Below, piece by piece: positions 43,995 to 56,307 of a stretch of DNA of 64,000 bases. Under the pieces are notes generated by a model, which was given only the letters and a program-made list of their open reading frames with translations, was not told the origin of the DNA and made no database searches. Within the stretch, counting starts at the first letter, position 1. Each line of letters opens with the position of its first letter. The DNA is taken from the NCBI GenBank assembly GCA_010094045.1, contig ML986589.1, forward strand, positions 255,974 to 319,973, given 5' to 3'. Origin of the DNA: Lojkania enalia. Lineage: Eukaryota; Ascomycota; Dothideomycetes; Pleosporales. The translations under genes were made by a program, and so were the position numbers.

Positions 43995-45600
43995 TATGTT
44001 TGATCTGTACGAGTAGAGGGTGTACGATACCACCTAGAACAGATTCATCTGTGGTAACAGATCATATAGACCATAGAGAGTGGGGGCGGCGTTTGGTAAA
44101 GGCTAACCCGCATAGCAAGAAGGCGTAGGCCGTTCGACGGATGAGGCGAAGCATATACCATGGACACAGGATTTGGAAAACAAATGATTCAATCGTTCCT
44201 AATGCATGATTTTTGCATGCGCAATGCTCTCCGAAAGCAGCTATGGAAATTCTGTGTATCAAATCGCAATCGCAATCTTGAAAATATCATCGATGAAATG
44301 ACTGAGGACACAACAGATCGATTGCCGGACCGAGGAATACTCCTGGTCACAACAACCGAGCAACTAACTCGACTATCGCACAGCACTATTTTCGCTAACC
44401 GACCGTCTCTTTCTATTTCCACAGCTTGCTTGGGATTCATTAAAATTGATATATGGCATATCTAGCTGGTACCCAGTGTTTGCGGCTTCGCTCCAACCAA
44501 TACCATCGTTGCTGTGCTCCGTCCCAGAATACAGGTACACGACCTCCCACTTTGATAATGTAGTTGCTGGGGGACGAGTAGGTTGTGGACTGGCAGCCGC
44601 ATGCGTAACCGTTACAGCACATTTTGTCTGGGAGGAGCTCAGCATATTGAGCTTTAAATATGCAGCATATGAACATTTGAGACACTTACAGTAGGCAAGC
44701 GAAGCGTCGCAATATTACCTTTGTCCAGAGCTTTGGTAGGCTAGTCGTTTAGACGACAGTTTGATAAGAAATATTGGTCTTGATGTCTGACGACAATGTT
44801 ATGATGTGCATCAGAATATATATCTAGACCTTCCCAGCCACCCGAGTTGCAATTTATCAATGTGCCACAGGATGGGTGTCTTGTCGGCATTTGTAAGCCA
44901 TTTATTGAAGCCTGACAGCTTAGTGTAACAGGACTATTGAAACAATATAAGACGTGGACTGGCGTTACTGGTCTGTAGTCGGGGTGAGGCGGATGTGAGG
45001 CTCACCGATGCATGGCTGCCTACTCGAATAGACCAATCGTTGCTTAGCTGCGCCACACCTGTGATGCGCCACAGTGAAGATCGCCACAAGAGTATTACTC
45101 CGAGCCTGTCCATAGAGACAATTATCATCACGTCCATGAGAAGGAATACTTTGAGGGGTAGAAGGGCGTTGCGAGTCTCAGCGTCAGCTCTGCGTCTGCA
45201 AATGTTGCGTCAGTCGCCAGACACGTCGCTATTTGGCCCCAAATGTCTCTAACTCTGTCGGCGGTAAGCGCGATATCCTCGATGAATGAGCTGAATGTTG
45301 AAATTGACAACACATGGGGGATAAAGTGTCTTGGATGTGACGGGTCACAATGGATTCGAACCCTGACTGCCAACGCTGCAGGCATGTGCTTTGCACGTGT
45401 CGTAACGGCATTCTGCCTCCTTTCGGATGTAAAAGTCAAGACTTTACGATTATTAAGATCCATTACCGGTTTAGATTGCTCGATATTGAAAAGTTTTTCG
45501 GCATAGACCTTAATTGGTCCCAAGACTGGCCAGAAAGAAAGGAACGATGATCGAGATCTCAGCATGATGGTCCACGTGATACTCCGATCATAATATTGCA
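43995..45600. other. Intergenic, 1.6 kb, convergent
   Basis: It lies between the 3' ends of the SLC6 gene (plus) and the DUF7708-type gene (minus). A minus-strand open frame at 45128-45607 (159 codons) has no motif and I do not call it. A tRNA-like B-box sequence near 45350 has no matching A box. Confidence 0.45.
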
Positions 45601-47220
45601 CTACCATAGCTTTGAAGATGATCCGATTGTGCGAAACTCTTTTCTCCTCATCCGACGCTTTTGGTTTAGGGAGGAGGCCATGGGTAGAATAATGCTAGAG
45701 AAGCTTTCGCTAGTGATGCTAAAAGTTGATGAAGGCCTGTAGCTAAACACCATTACTTTGACAGCATGCCCCAGCCCTCTTTGTGATAAATGCCGAAACA
45801 TATCTAGGAAAAGTTGAAGCATCTGAAGATCTGCTGGTTCTTCATCGTCTGAGGGACGGATCAATAGCTCCATATCTAGCATAATGAATACTTGCTGACG
45901 GAGGGACTCAACCGCCGAGCCAAGAACTTGGAACCATTCCGCCTCATCGGTCGCTGTGCGAAGGCGCGTGCAGCTTAGTGCGAGGGATTTTTCATATCGA
46001 GGATTAGTGCTCAGTCGTAAGGCTTGCGCGACTAGCGATTTCAGGACATCTTTTACTGTTCCGCGGGATATAGAGCTATCCTGTGTTCCTGTCTGTACGG
46101 CCCAGAGAATCGGTATGCTTTGTCGATGTAATTCCTCAGTTATGATCACGGCAGCATCCCTGAGTGAGAAACGGGATCGAAAGCTACCTTTCACGAGAAT
46201 CAGCGATGATGTTTGCGAGTTGGAGAACTTCTGCAAAGTTGAAGAATGCCAAAATCCTGTGGGAATATCGATTTTGTTCCGTAACTGACGTCGTCTACGC
46301 ATGAAGACGGCGTGATGATAACTTTCTGTCGGATCAGGTATAGGCACTTTCGAGACAATTTCAATCATTTCTGAAAATTGAAGATCAGTAACCTTCTGAT
46401 TAGTATCAAGCAGTGAAGAGGAGTTTATTGCTTGATAATCTATAGAATAGAGTTTAGTAACGACCTAAACTCAACGGGCGGTCCGTTCCGACTCACTTAT
46501 TACCAAAGCTTTCATTTCTTGCATTAAGCTTTCCGAATGATCTAGCTGCGAAGTAACTTTTTGTAAAGTTTTGTGTACATTACGAAGCTCGACCTGTGAT
46601 GCGGACACTGTGAGCTCGCTGATATATCTCGAGCAGCCTGCGATATTTTCAAGTAGATCATCGTAGCGAAGTTCAGCGGGACGCGTGATAGAATGTAGGA
46701 TATGCCGAAATGTGCCCTCTCGATACCAGTCATGAGCGCGAATAAAAAATTGTATGATATAAGCATACAACTCCTCAGCCGCATCCATGATTCTTCTGGT
46801 TGGATACAACTGAGTGGCGAGTTCCATCCGGGGAAGCACATCTGCTATTCGAGTCATCCCTTTAGCTAAGCACGTGATTGCATTTTCGTGGTTTAGTACC
46901 GCCTTCAAGCACGGATTCAGCATTTCAGATGTATGAATTTTTTTCGCGTCCATGCTTACCACAAATAGAAATTTCATTGCTCCCCAGGCAAGGGCGACGT
47001 ATTCAGGATGATGCTGAGCAATGACGTCGAAGATGGTGCTATAGTGCATTAATCGGGAGGAGACTCGTCCTAACCATTTCTGTAGATTCTTGTTCCGAGA
47101 TGATTCATAGTCGGTTTTGGCGCGCAAGACGAAATTCTCGACTTCCTGTAGAGAGGTTGTCTCCTGAGTAAATGCAACCTTGCGTTCATCCTGGGTAATC
47201 TCAGATGCGAATCTTGTCAA
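45601..47220 (-). CDS. DUF7708-type STAND-like protein with degenerate P-loop
   Basis: Exons 46476-47220 and 45601-46370, intron 46371-46475, give 504 aa. The first about 230 residues match the helical DUF7708 region of fungal STAND/NLR-like proteins (LQKWLGRVSSRLMHYSTIFDVIAQHHPEYVALAWGAMKFLFV), followed by a coiled-coil linker ending in SERTAQ. The second half begins with FWHSSTLQKFSNSQTSSLILVKGSFRSRF. It occupies the place of an NTPase domain but lacks a GxxxxGKS/T Walker A, and has QVFIMLDMELL where a Walker B would be. It is probably a pseudo-NTPase member of a fungal family of unknown function. It is transcribed away from the AAA ATPase gene, sharing a 587-bp upstream region. Confidence 0.78.
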
Positions 47221-47807
47221 GGCAAGTCGGTATATTTCGCTAGTAAAATCTTTCCGAGTTCTAGATTATGTTAGAACAATACTATACGTCAAGGCACAAT
47301 GACGAGGCTAAAGCCTTAATTATGTGGTTACACACCCTGCGATGCCTTGATCCGCAATCCATTCACTCCTGAGTTTTTCATCCATCGCAAATCAGGCTGA
47401 GAAAGTGGCTGAATGTCTGACTTCACTGGGCATTATAAGGCAGTCGAGGTCCTATTGATGGCTTCGCGTTTGTGGGGCAGTGCATAGCTTGTAAATCAGC
47501 CGGGTGGCGGTGTAAACACGTTGATTGGACATGCCATTGTGGCGTTTCACGAAGGAAAAGCAATTGTAAGTAGTTCAAGTTTGGGGGCCACAACCCGACT
47601 GAAAAGAAGGCTATTTCCTCCTCGGAGCCTTGCCCTGCCCACCGACTTTTTTTCTCCTACTATGCGCGTCTGAGTTGCGATACCTAAAGTTCTACTGCTA
47701 GCATAGGAGCAATGGAAGCAATCACTTAAAATGCTTTCGGTATGCTAGTTTGATACGCAAGGACGATTTTACATGCGATTGTTAATTCAGTGCGAATTGA
47801 AGCGCAG
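47221..47807. promoter_or_regulatory. Divergent upstream region of the DUF7708 and AAA genes
   Basis: This 587-bp spacer separates two head-to-head genes and must hold both promoters. No TATA box or operator can be assigned with confidence. Confidence 0.5.
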
Positions 47808-50800
47808 ATGCTCTCCAGAAAGGCTAAACTCAAGAAGAAACGGCAGAATTTAGTCCATATATTCCCTAGTGACGTCCAAGATTATAAACAAAGCAGCTCT
47901 GATACCGAGGGCGACGAGAGCGAAGGCACTGCGCAGAGTCAGCTAGGATCAGAGAAGCCGGAAGGAAACCATCCACGTGACCAAAAGCCTCAGCCGGACC
48001 TTGAAAATAAAGAAGATATAGACGCTTCCAATGGAGAAGATATAGACGCTTCTAACGAAGAAGATATAGACGCTTCCAGCGAAGAAGATATAGGCGTTCC
48101 AAACGAAGAAGAATATCAAGAAATTGAAGAAGAAGAATCCGAACCCTCTGAATTAGGTTATTCTGGCGTTCTCCAACATCACCAAGCTGGATTAGGACCC
48201 GAGTCACAGTCTCCATCTGCCCTTTCCCCTGCCCCTGATCTTGTCTCTCCTCCACAATTAGATCCAACCCTTATACCACAGATTCCCCCTCTATTACAGC
48301 AAGACGCCGAAGACCGTGGCGAAACAGAGGAAAATAAATTAAACTTAACGTTTCTGAACAATATTACCATATCGCGGGACCAAACCGCGAAGAGCAATTT
48401 TAGAAAAGAGTTGCTCGCGGCAATCCACGACCCAGAACGTGAGGAAACAGCTCAGATCGATTCTACGCCAAAAGGAAACCATGCCTTACAGGATTATCAA
48501 ATGCAACTAATGCTTCTTGAGCAACAAAACAAGAAAAGGCTTCTAATGGCACGGCAAGAGCAAGATAACATGGTTCAAAATATGCCAGCTAATGAATCTT
48601 CGGCCGGGCCCTCCATAATGCTATCCACAATGATGAAGCCGCAAGCAGAGGATAATTTGGTTGATGGTAGCAAATCATCATCACTCCCAATCCAACCATT
48701 GCCAAGTATTCCAGCTTCAATCAGCGATACACTTTCGGATTTCGACTTCGACTCCTTTCTTGATGGGGCAGATACTCTAAAGAGCAAGCAAATGTCCCCT
48801 AAGCGAACCTCTCGTTCCATTGTGTCTGGAGAGGTAATAGCAGGGGCTGGAAGCCAAGGACCATCCAAACGGAAGTACGTTGAAGAGGAGGCACCTGTGA
48901 TGCACGTGCAAGAACGTGCCGAGCTGGCGAGAAGAAGGTTGCAGCCACGCCAACTGCTCGCAGACGCAGATGAAATTGACAATTTTCAATCGGATCGAGA
49001 TATCGCCATGGAGGAGCTCAAGAAACGCGTAGCTGCTCTTGAAGATGAGAACAAAGCACTTAAAAACAGCCCGAAGCCGGTAGTTAAACCGCCAAGAGTC
49101 CAAGTATTCCATGTTATGGACGACGAGGGAAAGACGACATGCCTTGAACCGCCAACGTGGACCATGAACAGCAATGGCAGGCTAGAATTGAAAGCGGAGC
49201 TTCCGTTACTTAATGCCGAGCTGTATCTCCAAAAGAACGATGACATTATCTTTGTAGTATACAAGTGGTATACAGTGCCCTGGATGGGTCATAGGGAAAT
49301 AGGACGACTCCTTGACCTAGATACGATGCCAGATCCTATACCCTTCCAGGAGACTATGATCTTAAGATCTGATGAACTCCGCGCAGCGGTCGACCTATTT
49401 CTGACGGGACAGAGCTCCTTCCGCACCGAATTCCCAGTGTTCATGCCCAATCAAACTATACGGGCGCCATACTTCTTCTGGTATCGCTATAGGACCGAAA
49501 TCCACACCCTGTCCAGCCTACAACCACGCCATCAGCTCATGATGAAGACTTTAATTCAATGGATTGAGGCCAACTATAAGCCCAAATACGACCAATTTGA
49601 AGACCAACTGTCTAGAGGCCGCATATCTCATGAATTCATCGAATTTTTGTTCCGTACTGGAGAGATTGTTGTGCAAAATGAGCGAGATCAGGTCAGAGGG
49701 TTTATGACAACCGGCGGAATCCCTTTGGAGCAGCGGCATTGGGGAAGAAACCACAAATTGGACTTGCTGCAGCAGGTTCTCCCTGATCAGATTCCTCAGA
49801 ATAAAGGAAACCCAGAGCCATGGTACTGGAATGTCCCTTGCTGGGCAATTGCATATGATGGAGAGTTTTTGAGGAGGAGTACTGGTCTTCAGCTAGAGCT
49901 TAGAGCGGAAACTCACTCGACCGAAGTTGATATCAGAGATCTTAACATTTATCCATTACGCCTAGCCAGCGGAGATGTACAGAAACAACTTAGAGAGCGA
50001 GGCGAAACATTCTGGTCATGTCGGATCAAACGGTTTGTTGCGTATCAGGGGAGTCGAGATGATACTTTGAATAACGTAAGCTGGCGACGAATATATCATC
50101 CTGGAGAATCAAACTAACCACAGCAATACAGGATGGCGAAAGATATATGGTCGACTTTGCTTCATACAGGACGCTCCATCTCGAAAAGCAGGGGTCCAAA
50201 CGGACGGCCAACAGCCAAGACAAAGTCAAAATACTTGCAGATAGGATGGAGAGTGACGAACCGCCCGATGGCATAGAAATATATTTATTCCCACCCACTA
50301 TTCCGGCCTTCTCCCTTCGCCGCAAAAGATGGAGTACGCTCTAGCCTTACCAAACTTTTCTATCTTTCGCTAACAAAATGCAGCTGATTTGGTTGTGGAT
50401 CGGATGACCAACGTCACTTGGAATAAGAATGCGTTCCAATATCTTGTTGCCGATGACAAGACTAAAGAACTTGTGCAAGCTCTTGTGGCCAATCGCATTG
50501 CTGGCGAAAGAAACACGGACCTTATTCAAGGAAAGGGTAACGGCCTCATAATGCTCTTGCACGGTGGCCCCGGCACAGGGAAGACTTTTACCGCGGAGAG
50601 TGTCGCTGAGATGGCTGAGAAGCCGCTCTATCCTGTGACTTGTGGTGATATTGGCACTGAGCCCGAACAGGTGGAGAAGTACTTAGAGTCCGTGCTTCAC
50701 ATGGGCAAGATTTGGGACTGCGTAGTCCTCCTCGACGAAGCGGATGTGTTCCTCGAAGAACGCAGTATGGCTGATCTCGCTCGCAACGCCTTAGTATCTG

Positions 50801-51231
50801 TCTTCCTCCGGGTCCTAGAGTACTACGACGGAATTTTGGTTTTGACTTCCAACCGGGTCGGCACATTTGATGAAGCGTTCAAATCTAGGATCCAGTTGGC
50901 CCTCCATTATCCGAGCCTTAACAAATCGCAACGATGCAAGATTTGGAAGAACTTTTTTAACCGTCTAAAGTCACTGAATGAGCCGGATATTGACTTCGAT
51001 GATATCGAATGTAGCGTCACTGAGCTAGCTGCCGAGGAGCTGAATGGCCGGCAAATCCGCAACGCGATAACGACTAGTAGACAACTTGCGAAATTCCAAG
51101 GTAAGGCCTTGTCGTATCAGCATCTTCAACATGTCATCAGGGTGTCTGGACAGTTTGAAGCGTATGTTAAGAACACGAAGGAAGGTCTTTCAGACGACCA
51201 GGTTGCGAGGGCCAGTGGGATTCGTTTTTAA
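47808..51231 (+). CDS. AAA-family ATPase with DUF7025 domain
   Basis: Exons 47808-50075, 50132-50333 and 50384-51231 give 1105 aa. The N-terminal about 430 residues are disordered and charged, with four tandem 8-residue repeats (EDIDASN-type) at about 69-100, then a coiled coil (MEELKKRVAALEDENKAL). The DUF7025 region (about 435-760) precedes a C-terminal AAA module: Walker A GGPGTGKT (884-891), Walker B VVLLDEADVF, sensor 1 LVLTSNR, arginine-finger region FDEAFKSRI. This is a large fungal family of unknown substrate, resembling BCS1/spastin-like AAA proteins only in the ATPase core. The spacing and divergent orientation relative to the DUF7708 gene suggest, but do not prove, joint regulation. 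Confidence 0.9.
48012..48107 (+). repeat. Four tandem 24-bp units inside the AAA gene
   Basis: Units start at 48012, 48036, 48060 and 48084, each based on GAAGATATAGACGCTTCC. They keep the frame and encode EDIDASNG, EDIDASNE, EDIDASSE and EDIGVPNE. In-frame repeats of this type change copy number easily between strains. Confidence 0.9.
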
Positions 51232-53002
51232 ACCTCTCGGGGCTCTAGAACGAGTAACTAGAGAAATTAAACAATAATGTACGTAATTCGAATATTCTTG
51301 TCTGATTTTATTTTCTCGCATCCCCGATTTTCTAGTTATGATTTTTGTCGTTCCGGTTTGTACACACCGCGGAAACCTCTGAAGATGATTTAAATCAAAT
51401 GAATTGAAACTCTTGAATCTAGAAATCACGCGGGCAGTTCAGATCTACCAAAGTAATGGTCAATCTTTTTCTCAGGTGTCATCCTGAGTAGTTCCGAGAA
51501 ACAGTGTTAGCTCTTGGTAGAATTTCTTGAAGTATGAGCTTAGGTTTTGTGCGGACGATGACCTCAGTTCCAAGGCCAGATGTGAGAAGAGAAATAAGGG
51601 ATTATAGAATGTAATGTCAAGTTGGGTGGCGTCATTGAGAGAAAGCGGGAAAGGGCCATAGCGCGTCGTCATGCGACCGCGCGTCTCTAGAAAGAGCCCT
51701 TACTCATGAAGACTTCGTGAGACATCGGCAGATACTTGATTTTCGGATGGAAGCAACATAGAGATATTTGACATATGATTCCCAAAATCTACCCCGAATG
51801 CAGCTATCATGAATGAGTGATACCTTAACATAGCAAAAACCGCATTATTTGAACCTCTAGGAACATTAGACTGGCACAGGAAACTAGTTTCCGATGATTG
51901 TTGTTGTGAAATATTGAATATTTTCATTTTTGTGTTAGAATCTAGACTTTCAATACGAAGAATCAGAAATCAAACTAGGGATCCGTTTGGTAAGACATCA
52001 TTGAGAGCATCATCAGAATATCAGCTGTGATATCGAATTGCCATCACTAATCATCGCATGACTCTCGGTTTCTATCAAACTAGTTTAAAATTTGGAAAAA
52101 GAAACCAAGATTGAAGATCGGAATCTGTAAACGGCCCTAATTCGCATTGCAAAGACATCCTACGGCCCCAAACGATTGTAGCCTTACAGGGCATTTATTA
52201 TCCCCCTTCATTCCATATTGTATTTCTCATTCGTCTCATCAGTATCCAATACTTCATCCCATTACTTTGTCTTTTATTTCTAGTCCTAACCTGGTGAGAT
52301 ATTTTAAAGCTACATACGCTGAGGTTGATTGCGGATGTCCTCTTTGAAACAAGCTATCTTTTCGAAGCTTAAAGACGCCGCGTATTAGAGAAGCTAATTG
52401 TTGAGGCAAAATAATAGCGTATTGAAGGAGTTCAAGTGGCCTGCCTGACCCGAGGCCAGCCAGGGATCAGCTATATATTCCTGTATAAGTAGACTGGCTA
52501 TAACAGGATAGAAGCACGTGATAAAAAAGCTCACAAGGTCAACGAGGCCACTTGCAAAATCTATTTCTGTAGTTATTATAATTATACAAACATTTCCTTA
52601 TCCCGCGTTTCAACATCCGAACTAGTATATGGTGTCAATTATGGGCTTACTTAGCGACTTTGTGGTGAGAGGGGAATCTTGTCTCAGGGAGGGATATGAG
52701 GAATTGAATTGCTTTTATTGAGGATGGCCAGCACGCCATATTATATACGCAAGAAAAGGATATATTAGCTAATATCCGGCATGATTTTATATTGTGCGAC
52801 GGTATCCGATACAACCTGCAACCGGATAGCTTGCTGCCGTACAGTAGTAGGCAGTCGTACTGGGCAGACTTGCCAAACTTCCCATTACAAATATAACGGG
52901 ATTCGCATTTTATCGTTCACCCATGAAACAATATACCAAAAGTTAAGCGAGCGAAATACTCGTTCACATCCTCATCAATAAAGTGTAGCTTGCCCAGCCA
53001 AC
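51232..53002. other. Intergenic, 1.8 kb
   Basis: No gene seen. It holds the second copy of the dispersed repeat (52379-52523). The remaining short open frames show no motif. Confidence 0.5.
52379..52523 (+). repeat. Dispersed repeat, copy 2
   Basis: Partner of 37701-37850, same orientation, with block-wise similarity along its full length and mostly transition differences. No inverted repeats, coding capacity or target duplication can be seen. Confidence 0.6.
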
Positions 53003-54018
53003 CTATTTACGCGGCTTAGGTAGAGGATAACCACCCATCTCCTCAAAAAACTTTCCTCCATCGGACATAATCTGCGAAATCTCATCACCTAACCATTCCC
53101 TCGTAAGAGTAGTGCGCGCAGTCTCTATTTCGCGAACGAACTTTCCAGCAACCTGCTTTTGTAAGATTACCACTAACTAGAGCACCCACGCGAGACGGCT
53201 TACCATGATACTATGGCCTCTCCTTGCGGGATTCGTCGATGTTTCTATGATCGCGTTCGCAACATCTTCAACCGTGTTTGCCGGAAGACCTCGCTCTTTC
53301 CACTTCTCTGAATAACTTCCAGTGATATATGTCGGCGTAAAGAAGGGCGCGACAACATTGACTCTTATTTGGAGCTGGTTTGATACTCGTTGAGAAGATC
53401 GACAGAGACCAACTACGCCGTGTTTCGAGGCTATGTATGATACTACACCTGTACCGCCGAAGTATCCGGATGTTGAGGCGATGAGGATGATAGAACCGCG
53501 AGAACCGTCCGGATTGGGTGGGTTCGATTTCATTGCATGCATCGCTAGTCGGAGGGCTTGCAAATTTCAAAAATTCAGCTCGTGAACCTATTCAAGCGCG
53601 CATACTTACTATTCATTGTCCCTTTCAGATTTACATCAATCACCCTGTACGCGTCGATCGGCTCCTTCAACTCCCCATGCTCATCTTCTTCAAAATCAAA
53701 GAACCCCTTGCTTTCCATCACGCCAGCATTCGCTATGACGATATCAACTTGCTCAAATCTCTTCCTCGTCTCCCTGAACAGCAATTTCATATCCGACCAA
53801 TCAATGATGTTTGTTGGATGATATATAGCTCGATTAGAACCCGACAGCGAAGAGATAAGATTTTCTGCTGCATCTCTAGCAGAAGGGAGATCTGCGATGA
53901 CTACATCGCAGCCGTTAGCGTAGAATGTTCGAATTGTTTGTGCGCCAATGCCTCCAGCTCCTCCTGTTACTACAACAGCCTTTGGCGAACCATCAGCACG
54001 ACAGAATCGTTCTGTCAT
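53003..54018 (-). CDS. Short-chain dehydrogenase/reductase, 15-hydroxyprostaglandin-dehydrogenase-like
   Basis: Exons 53610-54018, 53204-53556 and 53003-53155 give 304 aa. Rossmann motif TGGAGGIG near residue 15, an Asp after strand 2 (VVIADL) suggesting NAD(H) preference, IANAGV, and active site SIILIASTSGYFGG with YIASK (Tyr/Lys pair). The third exon supplies the conserved tail (TTLTREWLGDE, FFEEMGGYPLPKPRK), which a simple open-frame reading would miss. Start chosen at 54018; an in-frame ATG also exists at 54045. It oxidises a secondary alcohol on an unknown substrate. It is divergent from the AhpD-like gene with a 356-bp gap. Confidence 0.9.
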
Positions 54019-54374
54019 TTTGCGGAGAATTAAACACAACCACAACCTTATCGGGAAAGCAGAATGTAGAAAAAATTTCGATATGAGTCTCTACTGTAGC
54101 CACGAGATTCTGAAACAAAGGAAAAGCAATGGGGCCGGTATTCTCGAAATAAGATCTGGGATCAATGTCCGGGGAGCATTCCCTATTCTCCGATGGTGGA
54201 GAGCAGTAGTGGGGTGGTACCCCGCACCAACCCGGAACTATTCCGAAGTCGCGTCGACGCGTTCCTCCCATGGTCTTCGGGGAGGCATTACCGACTTCCG
54301 AACAATGGCTTTTAGGAGCCGGACTCTACTATTAAAAGACTTCACACGTACCCAAAAACATATTCACAGCCATT
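54019..54374. promoter_or_regulatory. Divergent upstream region of the SDR and AhpD-like genes
   Basis: A 356-bp spacer between head-to-head genes. It contains a CTCCGATGGTGGAG-like near-palindrome around 54188-54202 and CGG/CCG triplets of the kind bound by Zn2Cys6 factors. The assignment is tentative. Confidence 0.3.
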
Positions 54375-55307
54375 ATGGCGTTGAACCAATATCCTCCGGA
54401 GCCAACAGCGAAAGAGGCGCTTGCCCTTTTCAAAGCGGTAGAAGAGATGTTCCCATCGAAGACTCTGGGCAACGATAAATGGTATATTCTCACGGCAAGA
54501 TTCACCTTTGTTCTGTTCTTTGCCGGTTTCTGATATCGAATAGCTCGCCGCAATGGTCGGTGGAGGCCAACCGGGCTTCGCTCCCCACCTGTACTCTGAA
54601 CTCATTAAGCGCTCCGAATACTCGACTTCAGAACAGCGACAGCAATTGATGCGAAGGATAAGAGAGGCGCTGGTGAAATTGGTTTGCGTGGCCGGTGTTT
54701 GCAAACCTTTGGAAGCAATCTTCGATATCGATGCCATCACAAGACCCCAGGACAAAGACTACTCTTTCTCCAGGTAGCCGACAAAACCTTAGATGAAGCA
54801 TCATTCTGCTAATTCGCATATAGGGAAGGCTGGCAGTGCGACGAGGCAAATAGGCAGCGGGGTATCGCGTGGCAGGATCGTCTATACAAGCAAAACCAAG
54901 CAAAGATCGACGACGTGCTCTCATCGCAGAAGGACTTTGGTCAGCTACAACAGAATTGAATAGAAGGAATAGAGTGACTGATGGTAACCTAGATTGGCTC
55001 AGCAAGAACATCAGCTACGGCCTGTACCTGTCCGATCACTCAATCCTAAACGACGTCGAAACCGAGCTAGTCGTTCTAGGTGGCATCATGATCCAAAATT
55101 TACCACGCGAAACTGGATGGCATCTTCGAGGCACCAGGCGGATTGGCGTTAGCATCGAGGACGTTGAGACTATCCACCAATGCGTATGCGGCATTGAGAA
55201 CAATGTATTGCTATACTAACGGGTTCTAGGTCGAACTGATCGCAGAATTCTGCCGAGTACGAATCCACAAAGTCCCCCGAGTGGCAGATATCGAGCACGA
55301 AGTGTAA
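54375..55307 (+). CDS. AhpD-like/carboxymuconolactone-decarboxylase-fold protein
   Basis: Five exons, 54375-54494, 54544-54773, 54824-54939, 54993-55183 and 55230-55307, give 244 aa with all phases closing. The first intron (54495-54543) begins with GCAAGA, a GC..AG intron. The sequence follows a fungal AhpD-like family: KWYILTLAAMVGGGQP, EALVKLVCVAGVCKPLEAIF, DKDYSFSREGW, ISYGLYLSDHSIL, VETELVVLGGIMIQNLP, WHLRGTRRIGVS, RVADIEHE. The canonical AhpD CxxCxxxH redox motif is not present, so peroxidase-partner activity is doubtful. Function unknown; probably an all-helical oligomer acting on a small molecule. Confidence 0.83.
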
Positions 55308-56307
55308 TCCTATGGGTTCAAGATGTTTGGCAACCAGCTAGTTGAACTTCTCCATATTCTTTCGAAAGATCCCTTCAGCACTTTCTTCAGTGAGGGTTCA
55401 GCAGTAGAATAGAATAGAATAGAATAGACATTCCGTGCCAGATTGGTGCACTGATGACAGAAATCGGAATAAGATGTTTAATATTGGTGATTGCTCTACC
55501 CATAGCGAGATTAGTTTGCTGCCCCTTTCCAACCTATATTTCAGCCAATTGCACAGTTAATAATATCATCCACAGAAGTGATCAGCGCTTCTTTGGGAAT
55601 GCAATGCGGGGATTGTAGGAAGCCGTGACCCATGGAATGCTATGCCTAATTCATGCTAGCTCCATTTTCACCTCAGCTGCTCCAATTGGAGAACTCCCAT
55701 CCATCTCTACGAGCGGACAGCGTGCGTACCACATGGCTGTCATGATAAATTGGATATCCCAATAGCCTGGCCATGGGAACTTTGACTACCTCAGAAGCGC
55801 CACCCAATAGCCAAATTCATTAAGCTTTTACTTCCTCTTGATGTGGGCGCTATTCAGACCCTTGTTAACTGGACGAGTCATTCACTACCTAGCCTAAACG
55901 CTAACAATGCGCACGATTCCCCTCTGAGCGCCCATCGGGGAGACCACCACATCTCCGAGCAGGCGTATCTGTGCACCTCATCCCCAAACCCCCATCCTCT
56001 GGCCTGATGGATCGTCATGCGGCGAGGCCTAGTCTTGGAAAACGTGCTCCGAAATGTGCGGGGAACATTAGCGTCTTGAACCAGCCTGGGAAACCTGCAA
56101 TTCCCCACGGGGATATCTGCCAACCGTCGAATGAGCTCTTGGTAGCGTTGCCGGGTTTAAGTCTTGCATTTAGTCAGAAACACCAAATAATGACACTGGG
56201 TCCTGGTCCTGTAGATATATATCCCTACTATCAGCTCCATCTTGAACTTCCTCCCCACCCCATTTGCTCTCTTTCAACTCAGTGGCATTTGCATCGAACA
56301 AAACATC
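55308..56307. other. Intergenic, 1 kb, with an AGAAT microsatellite
   Basis: No gene seen. (AGAAT)4 lies at 55406-55425. The final part should be the promoter of the MFS gene. Confidence 0.5.
55406..55425 (+). repeat. AGAAT pentanucleotide microsatellite
   Basis: Four perfect copies of AGAAT in the intergenic region after the AhpD-like gene. Confidence 0.9.

Noticed and set aside
45340..45365. tRNA-like B-box (GGTTCGAATCC) on the minus strand
   Set aside because: No A box at the proper distance, and the surrounding sequence does not form a T-stem of five pairs or an acceptor stem. Probably chance.
45128..45607. Minus-strand open frame of 159 codons downstream of the DUF7708 gene
   Set aside because: No recognisable motif, overlaps the end of the real gene in another frame, and the sequence reads like low-quality chance coding. 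Not called as a gene.
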